DNA of 64,000 bases from Bradyrhizobium elkanii USDA 76 (GTDB lineage Bacteria > Pseudomonadota > Alphaproteobacteria > Rhizobiales > Xanthobacteraceae). The translations under genes and the position numbers were made by a program. The DNA lies in assembly GCF_023278185.1 (NCBI RefSeq), contig NZ_CP066356.1, positions 5,882,001 to 5,946,000 on the forward strand, written 5' to 3'. The notes under the pieces are model-generated. The model did no database searches, was not told where the DNA came from, and worked only from the letters and a program-made list of their open reading frames with translations. Shown piece after piece: positions 23,827 to 33,500 of the stretch (position 1 is its first letter; every line of letters begins with the position of its first letter).

Positions 23827-25527
23827 ATGAAGTCGGCATACACGGTCATTGCGTGCCTATGCTTGGCGGCGACGCCAGCATGTGCCGAGGTTTTTTCAAT
23901 TAATGATGCTCTGCGCCAGGCCATGCTGACCAATCCGGGTGTTGGCGAGGCTTCCGCGAACCGGCGGGCGACGGAAAGCGAGCTGCGGCAAACCCAAAGC
24001 ACGCTGCTGCCGCAGGTGCGCATTGACGCCAGCTACGGCCCGGAAAAATTCGATCAATCGCCGGGCTTCATCAGCCCGAACATTCAGGCAGCGCCGACCG
24101 TGGGGTCAGGCCCATGGCGCAATGGCAGCCAGGAATCGGTGGTGGTGCGCCAGCTGCTGTGGGACGGTTTTTCGTCGATCTATGACGTCTGGCGCCAGAC
24201 CGCGCGCGTCAATGCCGCTGCCTCCCGCGTCAAGGAGAGAACCGAGCTCTTGGCCCTCGACGCCGCCGAAGGCTACATCGACGTCGTGCGCTACATGCGG
24301 CTGGTCAGCCTTGCCCAGCAAAACGTCGCCAATCACGAAAAGATCTTTTCAAACGTGAACTCCCGCTTCTCGGGCGGCCGGGCCGGCGAAGGCGATCTGG
24401 AGCAAGCCCGCGAGCGCGTCGAGGCCGCCCGCGCGGCACTCGCCGAATTCCAGCGCAGCCTGGATGACGCCAGGGCGAAGTACCGCAAGACGGTTGGCCT
24501 TGAGCCGATCAATGTTCGCTTCCCTGCTCCTTTGGCGGGCTTGCCGCACAGCCGCGACGAAGCGCTGGCGACCACCCTCCGGTTCAATTCGACAATCGCG
24601 GCGGCACAGTCCGACGCCGACGCCGCCAAGCATGCGTTCAAGGCCACCGACGGCACGTTCGGTCCGAAATTCTATCTCGAGGGACGGGCAACCCATTACG
24701 ACAACTCCTACCCTTACGTGGCGGCCCCGGGAACTCCCTCCATCACGCATGAGGACTACAGCGGCAAGGTTGTGATGTCGTGGGACATCTTCCGCGGCGG
24801 CCAGGATGCGTGGAATCGGTCGGAGAAGGCCGAGCGCTATACCGAAGCGACCATGCGCCACGCCCGCCTGCAGCGCGACGCGTATGAGTCGATCGACAAG
24901 GCGTGGAATGCCCGTACGATTACGGCGACGCGCATCGGCGCCCTGACCCGTGAGCTGGAAGCAGCCAGGAAGACCATCACGGCCTACCAGAAGGAATACG
25001 AGCTCGGCCAGCGCTCCCTGATCGATCTCCTGAACGCGCAAAACCAGTTCTTCAACACGTCCGTCTCGCTCACCTCCGCCCGCGGCGTGGTCGTGTTCGC
25101 GGACTATCAGCTGCTGGCCGCGATGGGGACGCTGATTGAGTATCTGAAGGCTCCGCCGCCGGTCGATGCCGCGCCGACGGACATGCTTTCGATTGGCCTG
25201 CCCCGCTACTCGTTCCCGACGCTTCGCGTGAACCTCCCGCAAACCGGGTCCGAGCCGCTGCGCGTCGCCGTTCCGGCGCCTGTCGTCCGTCCTGCCAAGA
25301 CCTATGCGGCAGCCCAGACGAAGGACGTTGGCTTTGCGGACCGCTTCACCGGCGCGACGACGACTGCAGCGGTGCCCGGCTCAGCGGAATGGATGCAGCA
25401 GCAAAAGACCGCTGCGGACGGCCCGAACGTCATTTACGCGGATCCGTCGGTCACGGCGAACGCGAGCTCCTATGCGTCGACCAAGCCCCACTGGCTGCTG
25501 TCGGCCTTCCCGAGTTCCGCTCGATAG
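23827..25527 (+). CDS. TolC-family outer membrane channel of type I secretion (LapE-like)
   Basis: A 566-residue protein with a signal peptide (MKSAYTVIACLCLAATPACA) and two outer-membrane-efflux repeats. The first begins FSINDALRQAMLTNPGVGEA and has the RQLLWDGFSSIYD strand. The second has VVMSWDIFRGGQDAWN, then EYELGQRSLIDLLNAQNQFF, the classic TolC signature. The last ~110 residues form an Ala/Pro-rich tail beyond the usual fold. An AGGGGCTGAGATT ribosome site precedes the ATG. It is followed by a hairpin terminator and then the ABC exporter and adaptor genes, so it probably supplies the outer membrane pore for the adhesin. It could also serve the PrtD/HlyD-like pair at 7477-10568. Confidence 0.92.
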   Translation: MKSAYTVIACLCLAATPACAEVFSINDALRQAMLTNPGVGEASANRRATESELRQTQSTLLPQVRIDASYGPEKFDQSPGFISPNIQAAPTVGSGPWRNGSQESVVVRQLLWDGFSSIYDVWRQTARVNAAASRVKERTELLALDAAEGYIDVVRYMRLVSLAQQNVANHEKIFSNVNSRFSGGRAGEGDLEQARERVEAARAALAEFQRSLDDARAKYRKTVGLEPINVRFPAPLAGLPHSRDEALATTLRFNSTIAAAQSDADAAKHAFKATDGTFGPKFYLEGRATHYDNSYPYVAAPGTPSITHEDYSGKVVMSWDIFRGGQDAWNRSEKAERYTEATMRHARLQRDAYESIDKAWNARTITATRIGALTRELEAARKTITAYQKEYELGQRSLIDLLNAQNQFFNTSVSLTSARGVVVFADYQLLAAMGTLIEYLKAPPPVDAAPTDMLSIGLPRYSFPTLRVNLPQTGSEPLRVAVPAPVVRPAKTYAAAQTKDVGFADRFTGATTTAAVPGSAEWMQQQKTAADGPNVIYADPSVTANASSYASTKPHWLLSAFPSSAR

Positions 25528-25561
25528 CGACCGCCAACAAGCTCAGGACAGGACTGCCGGA

Positions 25562-25586
25562 AGGGCCCCAAGTCGGGGCCCTTTCG
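25562..25586 (+). terminator. Rho-independent terminator after the TolC-like gene
   Basis: AAGGGCCCC, loop AAGT, CGGGGCCCTT followed by T-rich sequence makes a strong GC stem 35 bases after the stop codon. It implies that the ABC exporter gene at 25684 has its own promoter or depends on read-through. Confidence 0.85.
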
Positions 25587-25683
25587 ATTCCTTATTAATC
25601 GTTAAGATAAGTTTCGCTGAATTTGTTCGCTGTTTGTTGTAGTCTGCCCGAAATCTAGTGCGATTGCTGCATTTCCATTTTGC

Positions 25684-27948
25684 TTGTCGAGGTTTCAGTT
25701 GTTGTTTCGAACCCCCAGCGCGGCGGCCGACGCCGTCCGCCCCTCGCCGGATGACTCAACCTCAAAGCCTGTCGCGATAAATGGGCCACGCGCGCTGGGC
25801 GACGATCCCCTCACTGCATCGTTGACTTATCTCGCCGCCCATCACGGCCGCGCGGTGAGCCGCGAAGCTCTGCTCGGCGGACTTCCGATCACGGACGGAC
25901 GCTTGTCCGTCTCGCTCTACGACCGCGCGGCAAGGCGCGCCGGTCTGGAGACCGAGGCCGTCAAGCGCGACATTTCAGACATTCCCGCGCTGGTCCTGCC
26001 GGCCGTCCTCGTCATGAAGAACGGCTCCGCGCTGATCCTTCTGGGTGTGGACCCGGCGAACAAGTCGATCAAGGTCGTTGATCCGGCGACGCCGACCAGC
26101 CCGCGCGTCGCCGACATCGCCTCGCTCGCCACGGACTATACCGGCTATGCGTTCCTGGTGAGAAGCGCGCCGCAGGCCGATGCGCGCGCCGTCGCCGCAG
26201 GCGACATCCCCAAGAGCCACTGGTTCTGGTCGGTGGTGAAGACGCATTGGCGCAGCTACGGGCACATCGCGGTCGCGGCCTTTCTGACCAACATCCTCGC
26301 GCTGGCGACACCGCTGTTCACGATGAGCGTCTATGACCGCGTCATCCCCAACGGGGCGATCCCTTCCCTGATCGCGCTCTCGATCGGCATGGGGCTCGGC
26401 ATCGTCTTCGATTTCATCTTCCGCATGGTCCGCAGCCGCATGATCGACGTGACCGGCAAGACCATCGACGTCGTGCTGGCAGCGAACATTTTCGAGCACG
26501 TGATGTCGGTGAAGATGGCGCAGCGGCCGACTTCGGTCGGCATCCTGGCCAATCAGCTCCGCGACTTCGACTCGGTGCGCGAGTTCTTCACCTCCGGAAG
26601 CGTGGTTTCGGCGACCGACCTGCTGTTCGCCATCCTCTTCGTTGGCGTGCTGTTCCTCATCGCCGGACCGCTGGCCTGGATTCCGCTGATCATGCTGCCG
26701 CTGGTCATGCTGATCGGCTTCCTGCTGCAGCGCCCGCTCGATCGCGCCATCAAGCGGCTGCAGGCAGAATCCGCCGCCCGGCACGGCGTGCTGGTCGAGT
26801 CCCTGTCCGGCCTCGAAACCGTCCGTGCGACCGGCGCCGAGGCCCGCATGCAGACGTTGTGGGAACGCTCGGTTGCCGCGACCGCCCGATCCGGCGAGGA
26901 CGTTCACTTCTGGTCGTCGATGTCGCTGACGAGCGCGAGCACGGCCCAGCAGATCACGAGCCTGCTCCTCGTCATCGTCGGCATTTTCCTGATCCTCGAC
27001 GGCAAGCTGAGCGTCGGCGCGCTGGTCGCCGCAAACATGCTCGCCGGCCGCGTTCTGGCGCCGATCGCCGGGATCGCCTCGGTGATCACCAAGGGTACGC
27101 AGACGATCACGGCCCTCAAGGCGATCGACCGCATCATGTCGATCGAGCGGGAACGGTCGCCGACCCGGTCCTATGTCGCAAGACGAATCGAAGACGGCAA
27201 GGTCGCCTTCGAGAACGTGTCGTTCGCCTACCCCAACGCGCCGGGTAACGCGCTCGAAAAGGTCAGCTTCAAGATCGAGGGCGGAGAGAAGGTCGGCATC
27301 ATCGGCAGGGTGGGATCTGGCAAGACCACGGTCGGCAGGTTGCTGCTCGGATTTTACGAGCCGAAGGAAGGCCGCATCCTGGTCGATGGCGTCGACTCGC
27401 GCCAATATGATCCCTCGGACCTGCGCGCCGGCATCGGCTTCGCGATGCAGGATACCGACCTGTTCTTCGGCAAGCTGCGCGACAACATCGCCCTTGGCAA
27501 ACCGGAAGCGACCGACGAGGAAGTCCTGCTTGCCGCGCGGCTCTCCGGCGTCGAGAGCTTCATCGCCGGCCACCCGATGGGCTATGACATGCCCATCTCG
27601 GAAGGCGGCCGCAGCCTGTCGGGCGGCCAGAAGCAGGCCATCGGGCTCGCGCGCGTTTTGATCCGCAAGCCTCGCGTGCTGTTTCTCGACGAGCCGACGG
27701 CGCACTTCGATATTCGCAGCGAACAGGAATTCCTTGAGCGGCTCAAGGGGCTCAATGATGATCGCATGACCATCATCATTTCGACGCATCGCCTGTCATT
27801 GCTGAATATGGTCGATCGCTTGCTGCTGTTCGACAATGGCCGCCTGGTTGCCGACGGCCCGCGCGACAAGGTGCTCGCCCTGCTCCAGGGCCGGCCGGCG
27901 TCCGCGGCCCCGTCGCCGGAGAATACGATTCAGCCGAAATCCGCATAA
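25684..27948 (+). CDS. lapB: Type I secretion ABC transporter/ATPase with degenerate C39-like domain (LapB-like)
   Basis: A 754-residue exporter. An N-terminal peptidase-C39-like domain (about residues 35-165) has DDPLTASLTYLAAHHGR where a real C39 peptidase has its catalytic Cys, so it is a non-cleaving CLD that recruits cargo. A six-helix membrane domain follows (from about 180). The ATPase has Walker A GRVGSGKTT (about 540-550), signature LSGGQKQAIGLARVLI and Walker B VLFLDEPTAHFD. This is the LapB/HlyB arrangement used for repeat-rich biofilm adhesins. The start is a TTG at 25684 in the given frame; a later start is possible. The adaptor gene begins 14 bases after its stop. The most likely cargo is the adhesin at 30532-40254. 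Confidence 0.92.
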   Translation: MSRFQLLFRTPSAAADAVRPSPDDSTSKPVAINGPRALGDDPLTASLTYLAAHHGRAVSREALLGGLPITDGRLSVSLYDRAARRAGLETEAVKRDISDIPALVLPAVLVMKNGSALILLGVDPANKSIKVVDPATPTSPRVADIASLATDYTGYAFLVRSAPQADARAVAAGDIPKSHWFWSVVKTHWRSYGHIAVAAFLTNILALATPLFTMSVYDRVIPNGAIPSLIALSIGMGLGIVFDFIFRMVRSRMIDVTGKTIDVVLAANIFEHVMSVKMAQRPTSVGILANQLRDFDSVREFFTSGSVVSATDLLFAILFVGVLFLIAGPLAWIPLIMLPLVMLIGFLLQRPLDRAIKRLQAESAARHGVLVESLSGLETVRATGAEARMQTLWERSVAATARSGEDVHFWSSMSLTSASTAQQITSLLLVIVGIFLILDGKLSVGALVAANMLAGRVLAPIAGIASVITKGTQTITALKAIDRIMSIERERSPTRSYVARRIEDGKVAFENVSFAYPNAPGNALEKVSFKIEGGEKVGIIGRVGSGKTTVGRLLLGFYEPKEGRILVDGVDSRQYDPSDLRAGIGFAMQDTDLFFGKLRDNIALGKPEATDEEVLLAARLSGVESFIAGHPMGYDMPISEGGRSLSGGQKQAIGLARVLIRKPRVLFLDEPTAHFDIRSEQEFLERLKGLNDDRMTIIISTHRLSLLNMVDRLLLFDNGRLVADGPRDKVLALLQGRPASAAPSPENTIQPKSA

Positions 27949-27962
27949 CGAGCAAATACATT

Positions 27963-29213
27963 ATGGCGTCTTCCGATTTCACCTTTGCAAATGATATCCG
28001 GTCCGCGGCGCTGCTGCGCACGCCGCGCACCTCCCGCATGCTGCTGTGGACCTCGTGCGCGCTGCTTGCGACGTTCTTGATCTGGGCTCATTTTGCCGTG
28101 CTGGACGAGGTCAAGCGCGGCAGCGGCCGCGTCGTGCCGTCGCGACAGATGCAGGTGGTTCAATCGCTCGAAGGCGGGATCGTCGGCGACATCCTGATCC
28201 GGGAAGGCGACATCGTTCAGCAGGGCCAGTCCCTGATGCGCATCGACGATACGAAATTCGCTTCCGAGTTCGGCGAGATCCGCGAGCGCCGCGCGGCGAT
28301 GGCGGCGCGGGTGGCGCGTCTCGACGCCGAGGCGCGCGGCCGAGCCGAGATCACCTTCCCGGATGATCTCGACAAGATGGTTCCCGCCGCCGTCGCGACG
28401 GAGACCAGCGTGTTCAAGATGCGGGGTCAGAAGGTCGCGCAGGACATCGACGTTCTCAACCAGCAGGTCACCCGCCTCACCGGCTCCCTCAAGCTCCTGG
28501 AGCGCGAGCAGACCCTGACGCGCAGGCTGTATGAGCAGAAGGTCGTGCCCGAGATCGAGATGCTGCGACTTGATCGGCAGGCAACCGAGATGAAGGGACA
28601 GCTGGCCGAAGCGCAGTCGAAGATCGCGAACATCACCGCGTCGTTCCGTTCGCAGGCCGACGAGGATCTCGCCAAATCGCGTGCCGACCTCGCCGTGCTC
28701 GACGAGAACATCAAGTCCGCCCAGGACCGGGTGCGCCGCACGGATCTGAAGGCGCCGGTCCATGGCATCGTCAACAAACTGAACATCAGCACCATCGGTG
28801 CCGTCGTGCAGCCGGGCGCCAACCTGATGGACATCGTGCCGCTGGACGACACGCTGCTGGTGGAAGGCCGGATTCGTCCCCAGGACATCGCGTTTATCCG
28901 TCCCGACCAGGATGCGGTGGTGAAGATCAGCGCCTATGATTCTTCGGTCTATGGATCGCTGAAGGGCAAGGTCGAACGCATCAGCGCCGACACCATCGTC
29001 GACGACAAGGCGGAAAAGACCGAACGCCAGGAAACCTTCTACCGGGTCATGGTGCGCACCGATAAGAACCATCTCGGCACCGAACAGCATCCGCTGCCGA
29101 TCATTCCGGGCATGGTGACCACGGTCGAGGTCCTGACCGGCGAGAAATCGGTGCTGGACTACATCGTGAAGCCCGCTCGCCTGCTGCGCGACGAGGCCCT
29201 GCGCGAACGCTGA
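27963..29213 (+). CDS. lapC: Type I secretion periplasmic adaptor, HlyD family (LapC-like)
   Basis: A 416-residue membrane-fusion protein. It has a short cytoplasmic N-terminus, one membrane helix (MLLWTSCALLATFLIWAHFAV), then the split lipoyl domain VVQSLEGGIVGDILIREGD and DLKAPVHGIVNKLNISTIGAV. A coiled coil of about 150 residues lies between the halves, and a C-terminal barrel ends PIIPGMVTTVEVLTGEKSVL. It is 14 bases downstream of the LapB-like exporter gene and clearly in the same operon. It bridges the exporter and a TolC-type channel. Confidence 0.93.
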   Translation: MASSDFTFANDIRSAALLRTPRTSRMLLWTSCALLATFLIWAHFAVLDEVKRGSGRVVPSRQMQVVQSLEGGIVGDILIREGDIVQQGQSLMRIDDTKFASEFGEIRERRAAMAARVARLDAEARGRAEITFPDDLDKMVPAAVATETSVFKMRGQKVAQDIDVLNQQVTRLTGSLKLLEREQTLTRRLYEQKVVPEIEMLRLDRQATEMKGQLAEAQSKIANITASFRSQADEDLAKSRADLAVLDENIKSAQDRVRRTDLKAPVHGIVNKLNISTIGAVVQPGANLMDIVPLDDTLLVEGRIRPQDIAFIRPDQDAVVKISAYDSSVYGSLKGKVERISADTIVDDKAEKTERQETFYRVMVRTDKNHLGTEQHPLPIIPGMVTTVEVLTGEKSVLDYIVKPARLLRDEALRER

Positions 29214-29365
29214 TCGCGACCAGGGAGTCCGTGGTTAACCGATCGTGACCTCGGTTCGTTCAATTTCGAACGAACCGGCAAACCCCGGATTGACCGCGTT
29301 TTTGACATTCGAGGCGGCGGCCCCCTCCACTTAACTCCGCTTAAGCTGCCAAGGCGCCAGTTTGC

Positions 29366-29428
29366 GTCCCGATAACAGCGGGGACGCAGATCGACGCACA
29401 GACGTTGACGGTCCCCGACATTGGGGAC
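29366..29428 (+). promoter_or_regulatory. Hairpins in the leader of the LapG-like gene
   Basis: Two inverted repeats precede the start codon at 29434. GTCCCC, loop GACATT, GGGGAC (29411-29428) is perfect and ends five bases before the ATG, covering the expected ribosome-binding position. Just upstream, GCGTCCC and GGGGACGC form a second, imperfect stem (about 29366-29391). The sequence GGGGAC is shared by both, so alternative pairings are possible. A role in limiting translation is inferred from position only. Confidence 0.4.
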
Positions 29429-29433
29429 GTCAT

Positions 29434-30447
29434 ATGAAGTCGTTGAAGTTTGCTTCGTCGGCGGTCTTGGCCGCGGCTGCACTGACAATCGGTCTTTGCG
29501 CCACGCCTGCCGCGTTTGCCGCGGACGAGCTCTCTCTTGGAAGACCCGCCGGCGAACGCGCGCGCGCCGTGGACGCCGCGTCGAACCGCCCGCCTGCCAC
29601 CTTCTTCACCATCGCCGACGTCCTGGCCAAGCTCGACCGGCAGCGCGGCCGTGGTCCGAACGCCATTCGCACCGCCTCGCTCACGCCGCCAAACACCGCG
29701 ACCGACGCGGTGCCCGCGGCAAAGCCGCTTCCGCCTGTCGGCGCCGAGCCGTTTGGCCTGTTCACCTTCCGCGCACCGGAAAACGGCCTGTGGCGCAAAT
29801 GGCGCGGCCTCGAATCCGATCTCGCAAAGGAGCAGAGCGTTCTCGAGCAATGCCGGGACAGCGCTGCCGGCTGCCCATCGCAAGCCGCGCAATTCCTTCG
29901 CCTGATCGGCGCGGTCAAGTCCAGATCCGGACGCGACCGGCTGGATGAGGCCAACCGCGCCGTCAACCAGGCGATCCGCTATGTCAGCGACTTCGCCCAG
30001 CACGGCGAGGCCGACCGCTGGACCGCCCCGCTCGCCACCTTCGCGACCGGCAAGGGCGACTGCGAGGACTATGCGATCGCAAAATACATCGCGCTCAGCG
30101 AAGCCGGCTTCCCGCGCGAGGATCTGCGCCTGGTGCTGGGTCGCGATCGCACCATCCGCCAGGATCATGCCGTGCTGGCGGCGCGCCTGGATGGCCATTG
30201 GCTGATCCTGGACAGCCGCCGCTCCGAACTGATCGACGACGGCGAGCTCGGCAACTTCACGCCGATGTTCGCGATCAACGACCGCGGCGTGCAGCTGTTT
30301 GCGGCACCTTACGCCAAGCGGCTCCCGCTCGGCGATGAACTCGACGCGGCGCCGGCGGCCGCCAATGCGGTGGAGACCGAATGGACCGGCGCGGAAGCGC
30401 TGGACGCGGCAAGCCCGCTCTTGGGCTTCCTGCCCGTGCTGATGTGA
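29434..30447 (+). CDS. lapG: LapG-like periplasmic cysteine protease (bacterial transglutaminase-like, BTLCP)
   Basis: A 337-residue protein with a signal peptide (MKSLKFASSAVLAAAALTIG then CATPAAFAA), so it acts in the periplasm. The C-terminal half is the BTLCP domain with the full triad: Cys210 in TGKGDCEDYAIAKY, His245 in IRQDHAVLAA and Asp260 in WLILDSRRSEL. Spacing resembles characterised LapG. LapG proteases cut the N-terminal retention region of LapA-type adhesins after c-di-GMP levels fall and LapD releases them. A LapA-type gene converges on this one 85 bases away. The ATG at 29434 is chosen because it begins the signal peptide; a longer frame from 29362 is unlikely. It lacks a neighbouring lapD. 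Confidence 0.88.
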   Translation: MKSLKFASSAVLAAAALTIGLCATPAAFAADELSLGRPAGERARAVDAASNRPPATFFTIADVLAKLDRQRGRGPNAIRTASLTPPNTATDAVPAAKPLPPVGAEPFGLFTFRAPENGLWRKWRGLESDLAKEQSVLEQCRDSAAGCPSQAAQFLRLIGAVKSRSGRDRLDEANRAVNQAIRYVSDFAQHGEADRWTAPLATFATGKGDCEDYAIAKYIALSEAGFPREDLRLVLGRDRTIRQDHAVLAARLDGHWLILDSRRSELIDDGELGNFTPMFAINDRGVQLFAAPYAKRLPLGDELDAAPAAANAVETEWTGAEALDAASPLLGFLPVLM

Positions 30448-30480
30448 TTGCGCGCGAGCAAGGCGACAATTCAATCAGTA

Positions 30481-30510
30481 AAAATCCGCGGAGAGGTCTC
30501 CGCGGATTTT
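30481..30510. terminator. Bidirectional terminator between the protease and adhesin genes
   Basis: AAAATCCGCGGAGA, GG, TCTCCGCGGATTTT is a perfect 14-bp inverted repeat with A/T ends on both sides. It lies exactly between the two convergent stop codons (30447 and 30532). Such symmetry suits termination from both strands. Confidence 0.9.
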
Positions 30511-30531
30511 CGATTTTGCTGCAAGCCTGGC

Positions 30532-33500
30532 CTAGAAAATATGAACGTTCGTAGCCGCCGGCAAGCCGGTGCTCACATGTGCGAGGTCCACCTTGTCGGA
30601 GCCCGTGCCATTTGCCGAGTACCAGAGCTCATGGGTCGTATTGTTGAAGAAGAACTTGTTCGTGCTGGCACTTTCGTTCCAGGCGCTGGCGCTGTTCTCG
30701 GTCCCGCCGGTGACTGCCGATGACGTGAACTGACCGGCCGTAAGGGCGTTTGAGGCGCCCGTCGGCAGGCTCAGACCGGCCACGTCGAGAAGGAGCGTAT
30801 CACCGCTGTTGAAATCACTGATGATTTGGTGGGCGCTGAGATTGAGAACAAACTTGTCGTCCCCACCATTGCCAGTGAGCGTCTCGCTGGTTGGTCCGGC
30901 GACAATGACATCATTGCCGGCCGTGCCCAACAGGGTCGTGGTGCCATTAATGTTGATATTGATGGTGCTCGACGCCGTGTCGCCGTCACCGTCAATCGTC
31001 GACACGTTGAAGCTCAGATCCTCGGAGACGTTCGTGGTCGACGAAACTCCGACGCCAACCAGGTCGACCTTGCCGCTGCCTGTCACGTCCGTGAACTGGA
31101 CAGTGTAGAGCTGCATGCCGGCCGGCGCTGTGGGCGTCGACCATTCGGTGGCGACCGTGGTGTGGGTGGAAGGATCGAAATCACCGGATACCGATGTGAT
31201 GGAGGCGGCGTGCACTCCGTCCCAATAAGATACGACATAGTGGATTTTGTCGCCGCTGGCGTAGTGCGAGAACGTGTAGTTCGCGACCGATTCGTTTGCC
31301 GGCGGATGGAACGCGGCGTTGCCGACCGGGCTGGCGATTGCGCCGCTCGTGAAATCGAACAGCAGCTTTTCATTGGGGTCGAAGTTATTGTTGTCGACGC
31401 CCCAACCGCTGGTTGATCCGTTCACACCGCCTTGGCTGCCGCCGGAGGTCGAGCCCGAAACAACCGCCAGCTGATCGGTGTTCGAAGAAAGAATCTGCTC
31501 TTCCGATGGTCCCGAGCCGAAGGAGGATGAACTGCCGACATTCTGGATCGTCGTCTCCGTGAATGGCTGAAGCAAAGTGAATAGGTAGTGACCGCTTGTG
31601 TCATCCAGATTCAGCGTGAAGATATTATTCGCTGCCGACGGGGCCGCACCGATATAGGCCGTCAAATTCTGTCCAAATGCGTCGATGGAATAGTGCACGG
31701 TCTGGCCATTGAACGTCAGACCGGCCGGCGGCGTGTTTCCAGTCAAGGTGAAGTCATATGCGCCAAAACCATCGGCGCCGGAGAACACGGGTAGGTTACC
31801 GAGCACGGACACTCCCGCGTAATCGGCAATGATTCCATGCTCGATCGTGCCGAAACTCGGGCCGTCGTCGAGGAAGCTGATATGAGTGCTGATGTCGGCG
31901 GTGGCCGTCACATGATCGCCATCGGCGTCCGTCAACGTGACCGTCGCGCCGATCTTGCCGGCCGTCATCGTCAGCAGATCGTTCGGACTGGCGGTGCTGT
32001 TGTGGTGGAGCGAGAGATAGTCCGCCACATAGAGCTGACCGGTGATCGGATCGATGGCGATCGCGAAGGCCGTTTGGCCCGTCAGGCTCGGGTTGGCGAC
32101 ATCGTTGCCCACAGTACCGATGATCCGGCCGCTGGCATCCAGCGACAGCTCGATCCCTGCGCCATCCGTCAATGTCAGACCTGACGCAGCGCTGAGGACG
32201 CTCAACGCATAGGTCGTAGACCCCGCGCCGTCAGAGCCGAAGCTGCCGCCGGCCACCGCCAGGATGCTGCTCGCGCCCGTCGAGGCAAAGCTGAGCGCAC
32301 CGTTGTCAAGTGACGCTGCCGACACATCGGTGTCGACGCCCTTGTTCGCGACCGTGCTGAACAGCGCGGCGACAGTGCTGGCGGCACCGTTGAACGTGAT
32401 CGCAGTGGAGCCGAGCACGTCGCTCGCGCCACCGATGGTCTGCACGCCGGGCGTCTCGTCCACGCCGATGTTAGCTGCGCTGACCGTCGCTGTCGGCGCC
32501 GTCGGACCGCTGTCCTGGATCGTGAACACACCGGTGCCGAGGTCGAGCGGCGTCGACACGCTGTCGCCGTCGGCATCGACGATGGTCTGCACCACCTGCA
32601 ACAGATTGGCGCTAGCCAGCGTCAGCGTGGCCGCATCGTCCGAATTGTTCGGATCGGAGTGCCAGATGTTGTTGACCTGGGTGAAGGTCACGATCCCGGT
32701 CGCGGGATCAATGGTGATCGTGAAGTAGGTCGTCGCGCCAACCGAACCGGTGATCGTGTTGCCGGACTGGTTCAGCAGAATCTGCGCACCCTGTCCGATA
32801 CCATCGCCGTCGCCGGCAGTCTTGTCGGTCGCATCGAGCGCATAGAGGCCGGAGGCCACGTTCGAGCCCGTCAGCTTCAGCGTGTAGGTCGTCGAACCAG
32901 CACCGTCGCTGCCATAGCTACCGCCGGTGAAGTTGTCGGAGAAGTTCGCCGTCACGGAAACAAGCCCGTTCGGCGCCGTGCCGCCCGCGGTGTCGGTGCC
33001 AACAGGACGCGTCTCGTCCAGCACCAAGGTATCGGTCGGGCCGGTCACCGTGCCGGCGGTCGGGCCGCTGTCCTGGATCGTGAACACGCCGGTGCCGAGG
33101 TTCAGCGGCGTCGACACGCTGTCGCCGTCCGCATCGGTGATGGTCTGCACCACCTGCAGCAGATTCGCGCCAGACAGCGTCAGCGTCGCGGAGTCATCCG
33201 GGTTGGTCGGATCGGAGTGCCAGATATTGTTAAGCTGGGTGAAGGTCACGATGCCGGTCGAAGGATCGATCGTGATCGTGAAGTAGTTAGTGCCGCCGAC
33301 TGAGCCGGTGATGGTGTTGCCGACCTGGTTGAGCACGATCTGCGCACCCTGTCCGATACCATCGCCGTCGCCGGCGGTCTTGTCGGTCGGATCGAGCGCA
33401 TAGAGGCCGGAGGCCACGTTCGCACCGGTGAGCTTCAGCGTGTACGTCGTGCTGCCAGCACCGTCGCTGCCGTAGCTGCCACCGGTGAAGTTGTTGGAGA

